NCBI GenBank assembly: GCA_030533315.1
Contig: JAUNJL010000056.1
Span: forward strand, 1-15,477
Origin: Eubacteriales bacterium
GTDB lineage: Bacteria > Bacillota_A > Clostridia > Lachnospirales > Lachnospiraceae
Length of the DNA: 15,477 nucleotides
Reading direction: 5' to 3'
Shown here: positions 6,065-13,640 of the stretch, one piece after another
Layout of the letters: each line of letters starts with the position of its first letter
Numbering within the stretch: position 1 is the first letter of the stretch
Position numbers and translations under genes: made by a program
The notes under the pieces: model-generated
Told to the model about the DNA's origin: nothing
Seen by the model: only the letters and a program-made list of their open reading frames with translations
The model's database searches: none

Positions 6065-7408
6065 CTACAAAAACATGGGCTCCTCTCCCGGCAGGCCCTC
6101 CTCCTGCCTTCCCCCAAGGTTCTGTCCCTCCATGTCAAAAAGGGATAACTGCCGATAAACCGGTTCCGTCCCTCCAGGAGGCTTCTCCCTGTGATCCAGC
6201 ATGTTTCGCAGGATATAATCCTCCTCCAGCTTGGTCCGGTACATCATCCTACCGCTGCAGGTGATAAAATACAGGGCTCTCTTCAGCACCACTCCCATCC
6301 TTTTCAGGTGAGAAAAATCCAGGGTGTGCGTCCTTCTTGCGGACACGATCCTCCTGGCAGACCTGCAGCCAATGCCCGGCACACGGAGCAGAGTCTCATA
6401 GTCCGCCCGGTTGACCTCCACCGGAAAAAACTCCAGATGAGAAAGAGCCCAGCCGCACTTAGGATCCAGAAGCAGGTTCAGGTTGGGGCGCTCCTTTGAC
6501 AGCAGCTCCGATGCCTGAAATCCATAAAACCGCAAAAGCCAGTCCGCCTGATAAAGCCGATGCTCCCGAAGGAGCGGGGGGCCAGAGGGAAGAGCTGGAA
6601 GGGTGGGATCCTCATTCACCGCCACAAAGGCGGAATAAAACACACGTTTTAAAGAAAATTTCTGATACAGGGACTCTGCCGCAGAAACAATCTCCAGATC
6701 GCTCTCCCCGGAAGCCCCCACGATCATCTGTGTGCTCTGCCCGGCAGGGACGAACCTGGGCGCATGGCGGTACAGGGCCAGCTCCCTGCGGCTCTGCTCA
6801 CACTGCACCTGGATCTGCCTCATGGGCTTCAGGATGGTCTGCCTGCTCTTGTGAGGAGCCAGCCTTTTCAGGCCCTCAGCCGTGGGAAGCTCCAGATTCA
6901 CACTCATACGGTCTGCCAGGTAACCGGCCTGCCGGATCAGCTCCGGGGCCGCACCGGGGATGGCCTTTAAGTGGATATAGCCCTGAAAATGATGCCTTTC
7001 CCTCAAAAGCCACGCCGTGCGGCAAAGCTCCTCCATGGTGTCGTCCGGGCTCCGCCGGATACCGGAGCTGAGAAACAGCCCCTCAATATAGTTCCTCCTG
7101 TAAAATTCCATGGTGAGACGGCAAACCTCCTCCGGGGTAAAGCTGGCGCGCAGAACGTCATTGGATGCTCTGTTGACACAATATTTGCAGTCAAACACAC
7201 ACTCATTCGTATACAGGATCTTAAGCAGGCTGATGCACCTTCCATCTGCGGAAAAGCTGTGGCAGATCCCGGAGGCCACACAGTTCCCCATCCCTGTGCC
7301 ATCCCCTCTTCTCTCCACCCCACTGGACGTACAGGCCACGTCATACTTTGCGGCATCCGACAGAATCCGAAGCTTGTCCATTAAGGTCATGGATTCCTGA
7401 AAAACCAT
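6065..7408 (-). CDS. Putative DNA modification/repair radical SAM protein (TIGR03916-like)
   Basis: The 447-aa protein has the radical SAM cluster motif C70-xxx-C74-xx-C77 (CVFDCKYC), which should bind a 4Fe-4S cluster and S-adenosylmethionine. It is preceded by a family-specific cysteine-rich N terminus (C26, C43, C49, C58). A helix-hairpin-helix DNA-binding segment, LLRVPGIGCRSARRIV, lies at about 340-355. This combination is typical of TIGR03916, predicted to act on DNA. Close to the C terminus is QLSLF (residues 420-424), identical to the consensus beta-sliding-clamp-binding pentapeptide. The ATG at 7408 is chosen because GGAGGA (7416-7421) lies 7 nt upstream; the TTG five codons earlier overlaps that site. 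The gene is first in an operon with its DUF4130 partner, under a promoter containing a LexA box. The substrate and chemistry are not known for the family. Confidence 0.92.
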   Translation of the reverse strand: MVFQESMTLMDKLRILSDAAKYDVACTSSGVERRGDGTGMGNCVASGICHSFSADGRCISLLKILYTNECVFDCKYCVNRASNDVLRASFTPEEVCRLTMEFYRRNYIEGLFLSSGIRRSPDDTMEELCRTAWLLRERHHFQGYIHLKAIPGAAPELIRQAGYLADRMSVNLELPTAEGLKRLAPHKSRQTILKPMRQIQVQCEQSRRELALYRHAPRFVPAGQSTQMIVGASGESDLEIVSAAESLYQKFSLKRVFYSAFVAVNEDPTLPALPSGPPLLREHRLYQADWLLRFYGFQASELLSKERPNLNLLLDPKCGWALSHLEFFPVEVNRADYETLLRVPGIGCRSARRIVSARRTHTLDFSHLKRMGVVLKRALYFITCSGRMMYRTKLEEDYILRNMLDHREKPPGGTEPVYRQLSLFDMEGQNLGGRQEEGLPGEEPMFL

Positions 7409-7515
7409 CGTCTCTTCCTCCAAACTTTTGCGCCTTCCCGCTGCCGGCTCAGGGATCGGCCAGAGGCGGCTGCTCTTCCCCAGAGCAAGAACGGCGGAGC
7501 GCTTATCATGGCCCG

Positions 7516-7544
7516 ATTATAGAACATATGTTCTATTTTGTCAA
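7516..7544 (-). promoter_or_regulatory. Perfect-consensus promoter of the radical SAM/DUF4130 operon
   Basis: On the minus strand, -35 TTGACA (7539-7544), a 17-bp spacer and -10 TATAAT (7516-7521), both hexamers identical to consensus. The predicted start is near 7509, with a leader of about 100 nt that includes a perfect 6-bp hairpin (TGCTCT with AGAGCA). A promoter this strong in front of repair genes makes sense only if tightly repressed, which fits the overlapping LexA box. Confidence 0.9.
7520..7535. promoter_or_regulatory. LexA (SOS) box
   Basis: A perfect 16-bp palindrome, tagaacatatgttcta, contains the Firmicutes SOS core GAAC-N4-GTTC (compare the Bacillus consensus CGAACRNRYGTTCG, differing at the outer C and G). 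It fills the -10 proximal half of the spacer and touches the -10 hexamer, so bound LexA would block RNA polymerase. DNA damage should therefore induce the downstream pair. Confidence 0.88.
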
Positions 7545-7579
7545 CGTCATAAAACGGGACGAACTCATTTTTTCCAAAG

Positions 7580-7622
7580 AAAAAAGAGGACCATACAGAA
7601 GCTGGCTCCTGTCTTGATCCTC
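7580..7622 (-). terminator. Rho-independent terminator of lysC
   Basis: On the minus strand an outer 7-bp stem (7616-7622 with 7586-7592) and an inner 7-bp stem (ACAGGAG with CTTCTGT, one G-U) form a long hairpin followed by six T residues. It starts about 30 nt after the lysC stop and insulates lysC from the SOS-regulated operon. Confidence 0.9.
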
Positions 7623-7650
7623 TGCACAAGGCTCTCCCGAAAAAGGCCTC

Positions 7651-8970
7651 TCAAATCTGAGTTATAACAAAAATATCATAAATAGCCTTTACGGCCTGTT
7701 CAAAATCCCTGTTTTCCACGCCAATAATGATATTCAGCTCACTGGAGCCCTGGTCGATCATCTTCACGTTGACGTTTGCATGAGCCAGTGCGGAAAAGAT
7801 ACGGCCGGCAGTTCCCCTCGTGGACTTCATTCCCCTTCCCACAACGGCGATCAAAGCCAGGTCTGACTCCATCTCCACAAAGTCCGGCTGAACCAGCCGG
7901 TGGATGCCGGCGATCACCTGCTGCTCCTTCTCCTCAAATTCATCCTGGTGCACATACACCGTCAAGGTATCGATACCGGAGGGAATATGCTCAAAGCTGA
8001 TGCCCTGATCCTCAAAGACCTGAAGCACCTTCCTGCCAAAGCCGATTTCACTGTTCATCATGGATTTCTCCACGTTGATGGAGCAAAAGCCCTTCTTCCC
8101 CGCAATGCCAGTAATGGTAAACCTGGGCTTTTTGCAGGTACTCTCCACGATGAAGGTTCCCTTGTCCTCCGGGCGGTTGGTGTTTCGAATGTTGATGGGG
8201 ATACCCTCCTTTCTCACGGGAAAGATCGCCTCCTCGTGCAGAACCGTCGCCCCCATGTAGGAAAGCTCCCGAAGCTCTCGATAGGTAATGGTCTCGATCA
8301 CCTCCGGATTCTCCACGATCCTGGGATCCGTAACCAAAAAGCCGGAGACATCCGTCCAGTTCTCGTACACGTCCGCCTGAATGGCCTTTGCCACGATAGA
8401 GCCTGTCACGTCCGAGCCCCCTCTGGAAAAGGTCTTCACCGTGCCGTCGTCACAGCCCCCATAGAAGCCCGGGATCACCGCCCTCTCACATTTGGAAAGG
8501 CATTTATGGAGAAGCCTGTCCGTCTTCTCCCCATCCAGAACGCCCCTTTTGTCAAAGCGGATCACCTCCGCCGCATCCACAAAGGTATAGTCAAGATAAG
8601 CCGCCATGACCTTTCCATTTAAAAACTCACCTCTGGAGGCCGCATATTCCTTGCCTGCCAGAGCTTTGAAATCCTCTGCGATCTTTGCAAATTCATCTTC
8701 CAGGGAAAGCTCCAGAGACAGACCACGGATGATCTCATAATAACGCTCCTTGATCATTTCCAGCTTCCGGGAAAAATCTTCCCCCTTCTCCGCCGCAGCA
8801 TAACAGTCATAGAGCATGTCCGTCACCTTTGTATCCCCGTCAAAACGCTTTCCCGGAGCGGAGGGCACCACATACCGGCGGCTTTCCTCCGCCCGGATGA
8901 TCTCTCCCACCTTCCGGAACTGCTCCGCATTTGCAAGAGAGCTTCCACCAAATTTCACCACTTTTTTCAT
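7651..8970 (-). CDS. lysC: Aspartate kinase (monofunctional, with C-terminal ACT domains)
   Basis: The 439-aa enzyme phosphorylates L-aspartate with ATP, the first step toward lysine, threonine, methionine and (via dihydrodipicolinate) spore or wall precursors. The N terminus has the nucleotide-binding KFGGSS (6-11); the catalytic domain carries RGEFLNGKVMAAYL (113-125) and SRGGSDVTGS (182-191). Two ACT regulatory domains occupy about 283-360 and 370-436, including GRGMKSTRGTAGRIF. The length and the RYVVPSAPGKRF segment fit the monofunctional class such as Bacillus YclM, usually feedback-inhibited by pathway end products. The start is ATG 8970 (MKKVVKFGG), with GGAG about 10 nt upstream; the GTG two codons earlier is too close to that site, and longer frames upstream lie in the leader. 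The gene is monocistronic, between its own promoter/leader and terminator. Confidence 0.95.
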   Translation of the reverse strand: MKKVVKFGGSSLANAEQFRKVGEIIRAEESRRYVVPSAPGKRFDGDTKVTDMLYDCYAAAEKGEDFSRKLEMIKERYYEIIRGLSLELSLEDEFAKIAEDFKALAGKEYAASRGEFLNGKVMAAYLDYTFVDAAEVIRFDKRGVLDGEKTDRLLHKCLSKCERAVIPGFYGGCDDGTVKTFSRGGSDVTGSIVAKAIQADVYENWTDVSGFLVTDPRIVENPEVIETITYRELRELSYMGATVLHEEAIFPVRKEGIPINIRNTNRPEDKGTFIVESTCKKPRFTITGIAGKKGFCSINVEKSMMNSEIGFGRKVLQVFEDQGISFEHIPSGIDTLTVYVHQDEFEEKEQQVIAGIHRLVQPDFVEMESDLALIAVVGRGMKSTRGTAGRIFSALAHANVNVKMIDQGSSELNIIIGVENRDFEQAVKAIYDIFVITQI

Positions 8971-9068
8971 CTTCACAACACTCCTCATAACTCTTTCCAC
9001 GATCAAGCGACTATTCTGTCCTTCCTGACCGGCCTTCCTCACCTGACAAAGCCATAGACGGAACCGCC

Positions 9069-9109
9069 AAAAAATCCGGTTCTGACCGGAAGCGGCTTAG
9101 TACAAGCCG
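9069..9109 (-). promoter_or_regulatory. Attenuator-like hairpins in the lysC leader
   Basis: Minus-strand order: a 6-bp hairpin (9104-9109 with 9093-9098, loop of 5), then a perfect 6-bp hairpin (9085-9090 with 9075-9080, loop CAGA) followed at once by six T residues (9069-9074). The second has the form of an intrinsic terminator, yet lies about 40-90 nt after the predicted start and about 100 nt before the lysC start codon, so it would cut transcription before the gene. The segment 9107-9112 (ATCCGG) is complementary to 9074-9079 (CCGGAT) and could serve as an antiterminator. The leader is too short for the lysine riboswitch and has none of its recognisable core. Confidence 0.6.
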
Positions 9110-9153
9110 GATCCTATGACTGTCTGGGCATCCGCAGATCGTAACCGCACTCT

Positions 9154-9182
9154 ATTTTATGAAAAACTCTCTCATTTTGCAA
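9154..9182 (-). promoter_or_regulatory. Predicted promoter of lysC
   Basis: On the minus strand, -35 TTGCAA (9177-9182), a 17-bp spacer and -10 TAAAAT (9154-9159). The start would be near 9147, giving a leader of about 175 nt that contains the attenuator-like hairpins. Confidence 0.7.
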
Positions 9183-9234
9183 GCATTTCTTTTTTATTCC
9201 ACAAAAAATGTGATCGTCCTCCGCCATTGGACAC

Positions 9235-9280
9235 AAAAAAACCCGGCTCTCCGCCCCAGGCGGTCTTCCACGAGCCGGAT
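9235..9280 (-). terminator. Rho-independent terminator at the end of the glmS-trmO gene group
   Basis: On the minus strand a 7-bp GC-rich stem (9272-9278 with 9243-9249), with an inner CCGCC/GGCGG pairing, is followed by a run of seven T residues (9241-9235). It lies about 30 nt past the trmO stop and before the lysC promoter. Confidence 0.9.
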
Positions 9281-9309
9281 TCTGTCCCCTTTGACCATAG
9301 GCAGCCGGA

Positions 9310-10005
9310 TTATCTCTCCCTTTCCCCATCCTTTTCGTACCGGGTGACGCTTCGCACCCTCAAAAGCCCCCCATCCACCTGAAAATGAATGTCCTGATCT
9401 CCAAAGGGCATTCCATACATCCGCTCCGGATCCCTGTGATAGCCCGGCCGGGGATCGTTTGCCAGCACCTCCAAAAGAACCTGCCGTTTCCCCTCCGGGA
9501 TCTTCTCCAAAAGCTCCTCCGGAAACACCACCTCCAGCCGGTGATCCAGGATCTCATCGGTAAACCCTCCCCTTCCATCAGGATGGCTGTCCACGTAGGG
9601 AAGATAAGGCTTAATGTCGTAGATGGGCGTTCCATCCATAAGATCCGCCCCGCTGACATACAGCACCGGCCCCAGGCGGGGATCCAGCTCCAGCCTGTCC
9701 AGCCTCACGGAGGACAGGCCCACAGGATTGGGCCGATAAGGAGAACGTGTGGCAAAAACACCCTTCCGAATATTTCCTCCCAGCCTTGGAGGACGCACGG
9801 TGGGGGACCATTCCCTTCGCACCGCCTGGGAAAACTCCCATATGATCCAGAGATAGGTATAATCCTCTATGCCGGTAAAAGCCTCCGCTCTCCTGTATTC
9901 CGGCAAAAAGACAATGCGTCCCTTCAGACCCTCCAGTCTCCCGCTCTGATGGGGGATCCCAAACTTTGTGGGAAAATCACTTTCCATATGCGCTATGATC
10001 TTCAT
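9310..10005 (-). CDS. trmO: tRNA (adenine-37-N6)-methyltransferase, TrmO/TsaA/YaeB family
   Basis: The 231-aa protein matches the TrmO (TsaA, VirR, YaeB) family, which uses S-adenosylmethionine to methylate N6 of t6A at position 37 in certain threonine tRNAs, improving decoding. Signature segments are present: ATRSPYRPNPVGLS (85-98), which forms the SAM-binding loop of the beta-barrel domain, and DGTPIYDIKPYLPYVD (124-139). The C-terminal extension (about 150-231) is of the length seen in bacterial members. The start is ATG 10005, with a GGGAGG site 6 nt upstream; an earlier ATG at 10032 lacks such a site. It is last in a closely packed group, 30 nt after the MATE transporter stop, and ends at the terminator at 9235-9280. 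No functional link with the transporter is evident; linkage probably reflects shared transcription. Confidence 0.92.
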   Translation of the reverse strand: MKIIAHMESDFPTKFGIPHQSGRLEGLKGRIVFLPEYRRAEAFTGIEDYTYLWIIWEFSQAVRREWSPTVRPPRLGGNIRKGVFATRSPYRPNPVGLSSVRLDRLELDPRLGPVLYVSGADLMDGTPIYDIKPYLPYVDSHPDGRGGFTDEILDHRLEVVFPEELLEKIPEGKRQVLLEVLANDPRPGYHRDPERMYGMPFGDQDIHFQVDGGLLRVRSVTRYEKDGERER

Positions 10006-10035
10006 CTCTTGCCTCCCAAACAAACGCCTCATCCT

Positions 10036-11385
10036 TTATCCTCCAACTCCCTCCCTGGGAAGGAACCGCTCATGCCAGATACCAAAAACCGCCACGCAGA
10101 TCAAAGCAGACAGCAGGGAGCCAGCCGGAGCCGCCAGACCCATGGGAAAAAGCGTGTCTGGATAAAACTTAGATGCCAGGTAGGCTCCCGGCACCCGCAG
10201 AAGAACGATGGAGACCACGTTCTGCCAAAAGGAGATCCCGGACCACCCATAGGCACAGAAATATCCACTAAAGCAGAAGTGCACTCCCGCAACGATACAG
10301 TCCAGCACATAGGCCTTCAGATATTGAGTGCCCATAACCACCACCCCCTGGTCCTGGGTAAAGAGGGACAGGATCTGAGGGGAAAAAAATTGGCAGATCA
10401 CCGCCACCAAAGCGCCGAAGGACACCGCCGTGGCGACCCCATACCACAAAGTCCTTTCTCCCCTCCTGTATTTTCCCGCTCCCTCATTTTGAGCAACAAT
10501 GGAAGAGATGGAGGACAGCATGGCTGAGGGGACCAGAAAGAAGAAGCTGATGAGCTTTTCCACGATCCCCACGCTGGCCGCCGCCGTCACACCCCTGCGG
10601 TTTGCAATGATGGTGATGATCATAAAGGAAACCTGGATCAGGCCGTCCTGAAAGGCGATGGGGATCCCAATCCGTAAGATTCCTCCCATTACCTCGCCAT
10701 CCGGCCTCAAATCCCTCCCGGCCATCCGAATGCCAAGACTTTTTCTCCTGACGGCGGCCAGGGCCAGAAGGACGCTCACCGTCTGGGAAATCACCGTCCC
10801 CAAAGCTGCCCCCGCCGCTCCCATGGCCATACCGCCGATCAGCACATAGTCCAGGACAACATTCAGCACACAGGCCGCCGCCACAAAATAAAGAGGGCTT
10901 TTGGAGTCCCCCATTCCCCGGAAAATACAGCTGATAATATTGTAGGCCGTAATCGCCGGGATACCCGCAAAACAGATTTGAAGATAAAGCCTGGCCTGCG
11001 GCAGCGCCTGAGAGGGAATGGAGATCCAGACAAGAATACGCTCCACTCCCAAAAGAAGGATGGCCGTCAGGGCAAGAGAAAAAAGCAGAAAAAGAGTGAC
11101 GGTGTTCCCCACGGCCTTTCCCGCTTTTTCCATATTCCTTTCACCCACACCGTGGCTGATGGTCACCGTGGATCCCATGGCCAGGCCAACGATGATCACC
11201 GTCAGCATGTGCATGACCTGGCTGCCCACAGAAACAGCGGAGATGGACGCCGCCCCGTTAAACTGCCCGGTGATAAACAAATCCGCCAGGCCATAGAAGG
11301 TCTGGAGAAAGCAGGACAAAAGATAAGGAAGGGAAAAACGGACAAGAACCCTGAACACGTTTCCCCTGGTAAGGTCTTTCTGCAT
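10036..11385 (-). CDS. MATE family multidrug/metabolite efflux transporter
   Basis: The 449-aa integral membrane protein has about twelve hydrophobic segments arranged as two MatE halves (about 15-175 and 235-430). The family exports drugs or small organic compounds against sodium or proton antiport. Visible MATE features are the N-terminal LTRGNVFRVLVRFSLP entry helix, the loop GVGERNMEKAGKAVGNT after TM2, FRGMGDSKSP in TM4-5, and the matching second-half segment QNEGAGKYRRGERT. The start is ATG 11385 with AGGAGG 5 nt upstream; the earlier in-frame ATG at 11406 overlaps the end of the DUF1622 gene. It lies 17 nt after DUF1622 and 30 nt before trmO, indicating one transcript. Substrate specificity cannot be told from the sequence. 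Confidence 0.92.
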   Translation of the reverse strand: MQKDLTRGNVFRVLVRFSLPYLLSCFLQTFYGLADLFITGQFNGAASISAVSVGSQVMHMLTVIIVGLAMGSTVTISHGVGERNMEKAGKAVGNTVTLFLLFSLALTAILLLGVERILVWISIPSQALPQARLYLQICFAGIPAITAYNIISCIFRGMGDSKSPLYFVAAACVLNVVLDYVLIGGMAMGAAGAALGTVISQTVSVLLALAAVRRKSLGIRMAGRDLRPDGEVMGGILRIGIPIAFQDGLIQVSFMIITIIANRRGVTAAASVGIVEKLISFFFLVPSAMLSSISSIVAQNEGAGKYRRGERTLWYGVATAVSFGALVAVICQFFSPQILSLFTQDQGVVVMGTQYLKAYVLDCIVAGVHFCFSGYFCAYGWSGISFWQNVVSIVLLRVPGAYLASKFYPDTLFPMGLAAPAGSLLSALICVAVFGIWHERFLPREGVGG

Positions 11386-11402
11386 GGTATCCTCCTGATG
11401 TC

Positions 11403-11771
11403 TCATCCCCCATGGGACTGGTTTTTTCCGGCACGGTGCTCCTCAGAGCGCTCCTCCTCCTTAATCTCCCAATGCAGGAGGAAGGTGAGGGCGGCCCTAA
11501 GGGCAATGATCCCGGCCACAATACCGATCTCCTTCCATTCCCGGACGATCACGGTACGCAGGATCTCACTGCCCATCTTGAACTCCAACCCCATGGCCAG
11601 ACCCTTGGCCAGATAAACTCCCGTGTCCCCCGCCTGGCTCAGCCACCGGATCACGCCGTTGATACCGCTCCAGATGATGATGGCAACACCGATAAACTCA
11701 AACAATATAATCGCAATGCTGGCAATATTCTCCAGCACCAGCTCCAGAGTGTTTTCGATGGTATGAAGCAT
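11403..11771 (-). CDS. DUF1622 family small membrane protein
   Basis: This 122-aa protein belongs by sequence character to DUF1622. The core LAKGLAMGLEFKMGSEILRT (54-73) followed by LRAALTFLLHWEI (91-103) is the family hallmark. Two hydrophobic helices (about 15-36 and 83-101) suggest a small inner-membrane protein; the C terminus is charged and cytosolic-looking. The ATG at 11771 has an excellent AGGAGGAGG site. A perfect 7-bp hairpin sits between the glmS stop and this site and overlaps its AAA. The gene lies 30 nt after glmS and 17 nt before the MATE gene. The function of the family is not known to me; co-transcription suggests, but does not prove, an envelope role. Confidence 0.85.
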   Translation of the reverse strand: MLHTIENTLELVLENIASIAIILFEFIGVAIIIWSGINGVIRWLSQAGDTGVYLAKGLAMGLEFKMGSEILRTVIVREWKEIGIVAGIIALRAALTFLLHWEIKEEERSEEHRAGKNQSHGG

Positions 11772-11782
11772 GTTCCTCCTCC

Positions 11783-11801
11783 TTTCCGGCCGGCCCGGAA
11801 A
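11783..11801. repeat. Perfect hairpin between glmS and the DUF1622 gene
   Basis: A 7-bp perfect inverted repeat (11783-11789 with 11795-11801, 5-nt centre) starts directly after the glmS stop codon. On the minus-strand RNA its 3' arm ends in the AAA of the downstream AAAGGAGG site. With no T-run it is not a terminator; it could protect the glmS 3' end after processing or dampen translation of the next gene. Confidence 0.6.
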
Positions 11802-13640
11802 TCATTCTACGGTAACGCTCTTTGCCAGATTTCTGGGCTTATCCACATCCAGCCCCCTGGCCACACTGATATAATATCCCATCAGCTGAAGAGGGATCAC
11901 CGCCAGGCTGGCCGTAAAGCCCGCCTCCGTCCTGGGAATGTAGACCGTGAAATCTGCCGTATCCTCAATGCTGTAATTTCCATAGCTGGTAAGTCCCATG
12001 AGATAGGCTCCCCGGCTCTTTACCTCCACCATGTTGCTGATCATCTTTTCGTAAAGATCCTGCTGGGTGAGCACGCTGACCACGAGGGTGCCGTCCTCAA
12101 TGAGACTGATGGTGCCATGCTTCAGCTCTCCCGCCGCATACGCCTCTGAATGGATGTAGCTGATCTCCTTCATCTTCAGGCTTCCCTCCAGACTGATGGC
12201 ATAATCGATCCCTCTTCCCAGGAAGAACACGTCCTTGGCATTGGAAAACTTGGAGGCAAACCACTGGATACGCTCCTTGTCGTCCAAAACCTTCTGTATC
12301 TTCTCCGGGATGGTCAAAAGCTCGCGAATCAAAGCCTCATACCTCTCCTCATCCAGGCAGCCCCGGACTCTGGCAAATTCGATGGCCAGTACATAGGAGG
12401 CGATCAGCTGAGTGCTGTAGGCCTTTGTGGTGGCCACGGAAATCTCCGGGCCTGCCAGGGTATAAAAAACATTGTCCGCCTCCCGGGCAATGGAGCTTCC
12501 CACCACGTTCACGATGGCCAGCGTGCGGACGCCCCTGGCCTTGGCCTCCCTGAGAGCGGCAAGACTATCTGCCGTCTCTCCCGACTGACTGATGATCACC
12601 ACCAGACTGTTTTCCTTCAGGAGCAGCTTCCGGTAGCGGAACTCAGAGGCCAGCTCCACCCGCACCGGGATCTCCGCCATGGACTCCAGCACATACTGTG
12701 CGGCCACACCCACATGATAAGCCGAACCACAGGCCACAATGTGAATCTGGGAAATGCTGCGGATCTCCTCATCAGAAAGCTCCACGGCGGAAAGATCGAT
12801 TCTGCCGTCCTGGATCACAGAATTTAAGGTATCCTGGACTGCCTTTGGCTGCTCGTGGATCTCCTTCATCATGAAATGCTCAAATCCAGCCTTTTCCGCT
12901 GCCTGGGCGTCCCATTTGATCTGGGTCATCTCCTTGGTGATCTCGTCTCCATCCAGATTGTAGAAGGTGATCTCCCCCTTCTTTAAACGGGCCATTTCCA
13001 GGTTTCCAATATAGTATACGTTCCGGGTGTATTTCAGGATCGCCGGAACGTCCGATGCCAGGTAAGACTCCCCGCCCTCCACTCCCAGGATCATGGGGCT
13101 GTCCTTACGGGCCACATAGATTTCTCCCGGATAATCCCGGAACATCACCGCCAGGGCATAGGAGCCACGGATACGAACCATGGCATGATTGATGGCATCC
13201 ACCGGCGTCCCCTCATACTTCTTATAATAATAGTCCACCAGCTTGATGGCAATCTCCGTGTCCGTGGCCGACTTGAAGGTATATCCCTTTCGGAGAAGCT
13301 TATCCTTCAGCTCCTGATAATTTTCGATAATGCCATTGTGTACGCCCACCACGTTCCGGTCATCTGAATAATGGGGATGTGCGTTGGTCTCCGAGGGCTC
13401 CCCATGGGTCGCCCATCTGGTATGTCCGATGCCACAGCTTCCCTTGACGGCCTCACCGCCATTGGTCTTTTCCGACAGCACCCGAAGGCGCCCCTTGGCC
13501 TTTACGATCTCCACTTCCCTATCGCCGTCCCGCACCGCCAGACCGGCAGAATCATATCCCCTGTACTCCAGCTTGGACAAGCCATCCAGCAAGATCGGCG
13601 CCGCCTGGCTGTTTCCCGTAAATCCAACTATTCCACACAT
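11802..13640 (-). CDS. glmS: Glutamine--fructose-6-phosphate aminotransferase (isomerizing)
   Basis: The 612-aa enzyme makes glucosamine-6-phosphate from fructose-6-phosphate and glutamine, the entry step to UDP-GlcNAc and peptidoglycan. The N terminus MCGIVGFTG supplies the Ntn nucleophile Cys2 after Met removal; HTRWATHGEPSETNAHPH and the GVHNGIIENY segment complete the glutaminase domain (1 to about 225). Two SIS sugar-isomerase domains follow, with SQSGETADSLAAL and the SVATTKAYSTQL segment visible. The C terminus ends DKPRNLAKSVTVE, with the active-site Lys607 that forms the Schiff base. The length equals the E. coli enzyme. The start at 13640 is fixed by Cys2; AAGGAG lies about 9 nt upstream. 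The large open frame upstream is leader. Transcription starts from its own promoter; no glmS ribozyme was recognised. Confidence 0.98.
   Translation of the reverse strand: MCGIVGFTGNSQAAPILLDGLSKLEYRGYDSAGLAVRDGDREVEIVKAKGRLRVLSEKTNGGEAVKGSCGIGHTRWATHGEPSETNAHPHYSDDRNVVGVHNGIIENYQELKDKLLRKGYTFKSATDTEIAIKLVDYYYKKYEGTPVDAINHAMVRIRGSYALAVMFRDYPGEIYVARKDSPMILGVEGGESYLASDVPAILKYTRNVYYIGNLEMARLKKGEITFYNLDGDEITKEMTQIKWDAQAAEKAGFEHFMMKEIHEQPKAVQDTLNSVIQDGRIDLSAVELSDEEIRSISQIHIVACGSAYHVGVAAQYVLESMAEIPVRVELASEFRYRKLLLKENSLVVIISQSGETADSLAALREAKARGVRTLAIVNVVGSSIAREADNVFYTLAGPEISVATTKAYSTQLIASYVLAIEFARVRGCLDEERYEALIRELLTIPEKIQKVLDDKERIQWFASKFSNAKDVFFLGRGIDYAISLEGSLKMKEISYIHSEAYAAGELKHGTISLIEDGTLVVSVLTQQDLYEKMISNMVEVKSRGAYLMGLTSYGNYSIEDTADFTVYIPRTEAGFTASLAVIPLQLMGYYISVARGLDVDKPRNLAKSVTVE

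Noticed and set aside
8971..9150. Lysine riboswitch upstream of lysC
   Set aside because: The leader before the terminator hairpin is about 55 nt, far shorter than the roughly 170-nt lysine riboswitch, and its conserved core is not visible.
9385..10527. 380-codon plus-strand open frame
   Set aside because: It runs antisense across trmO and the MATE gene, both clearly coding on the other strand.
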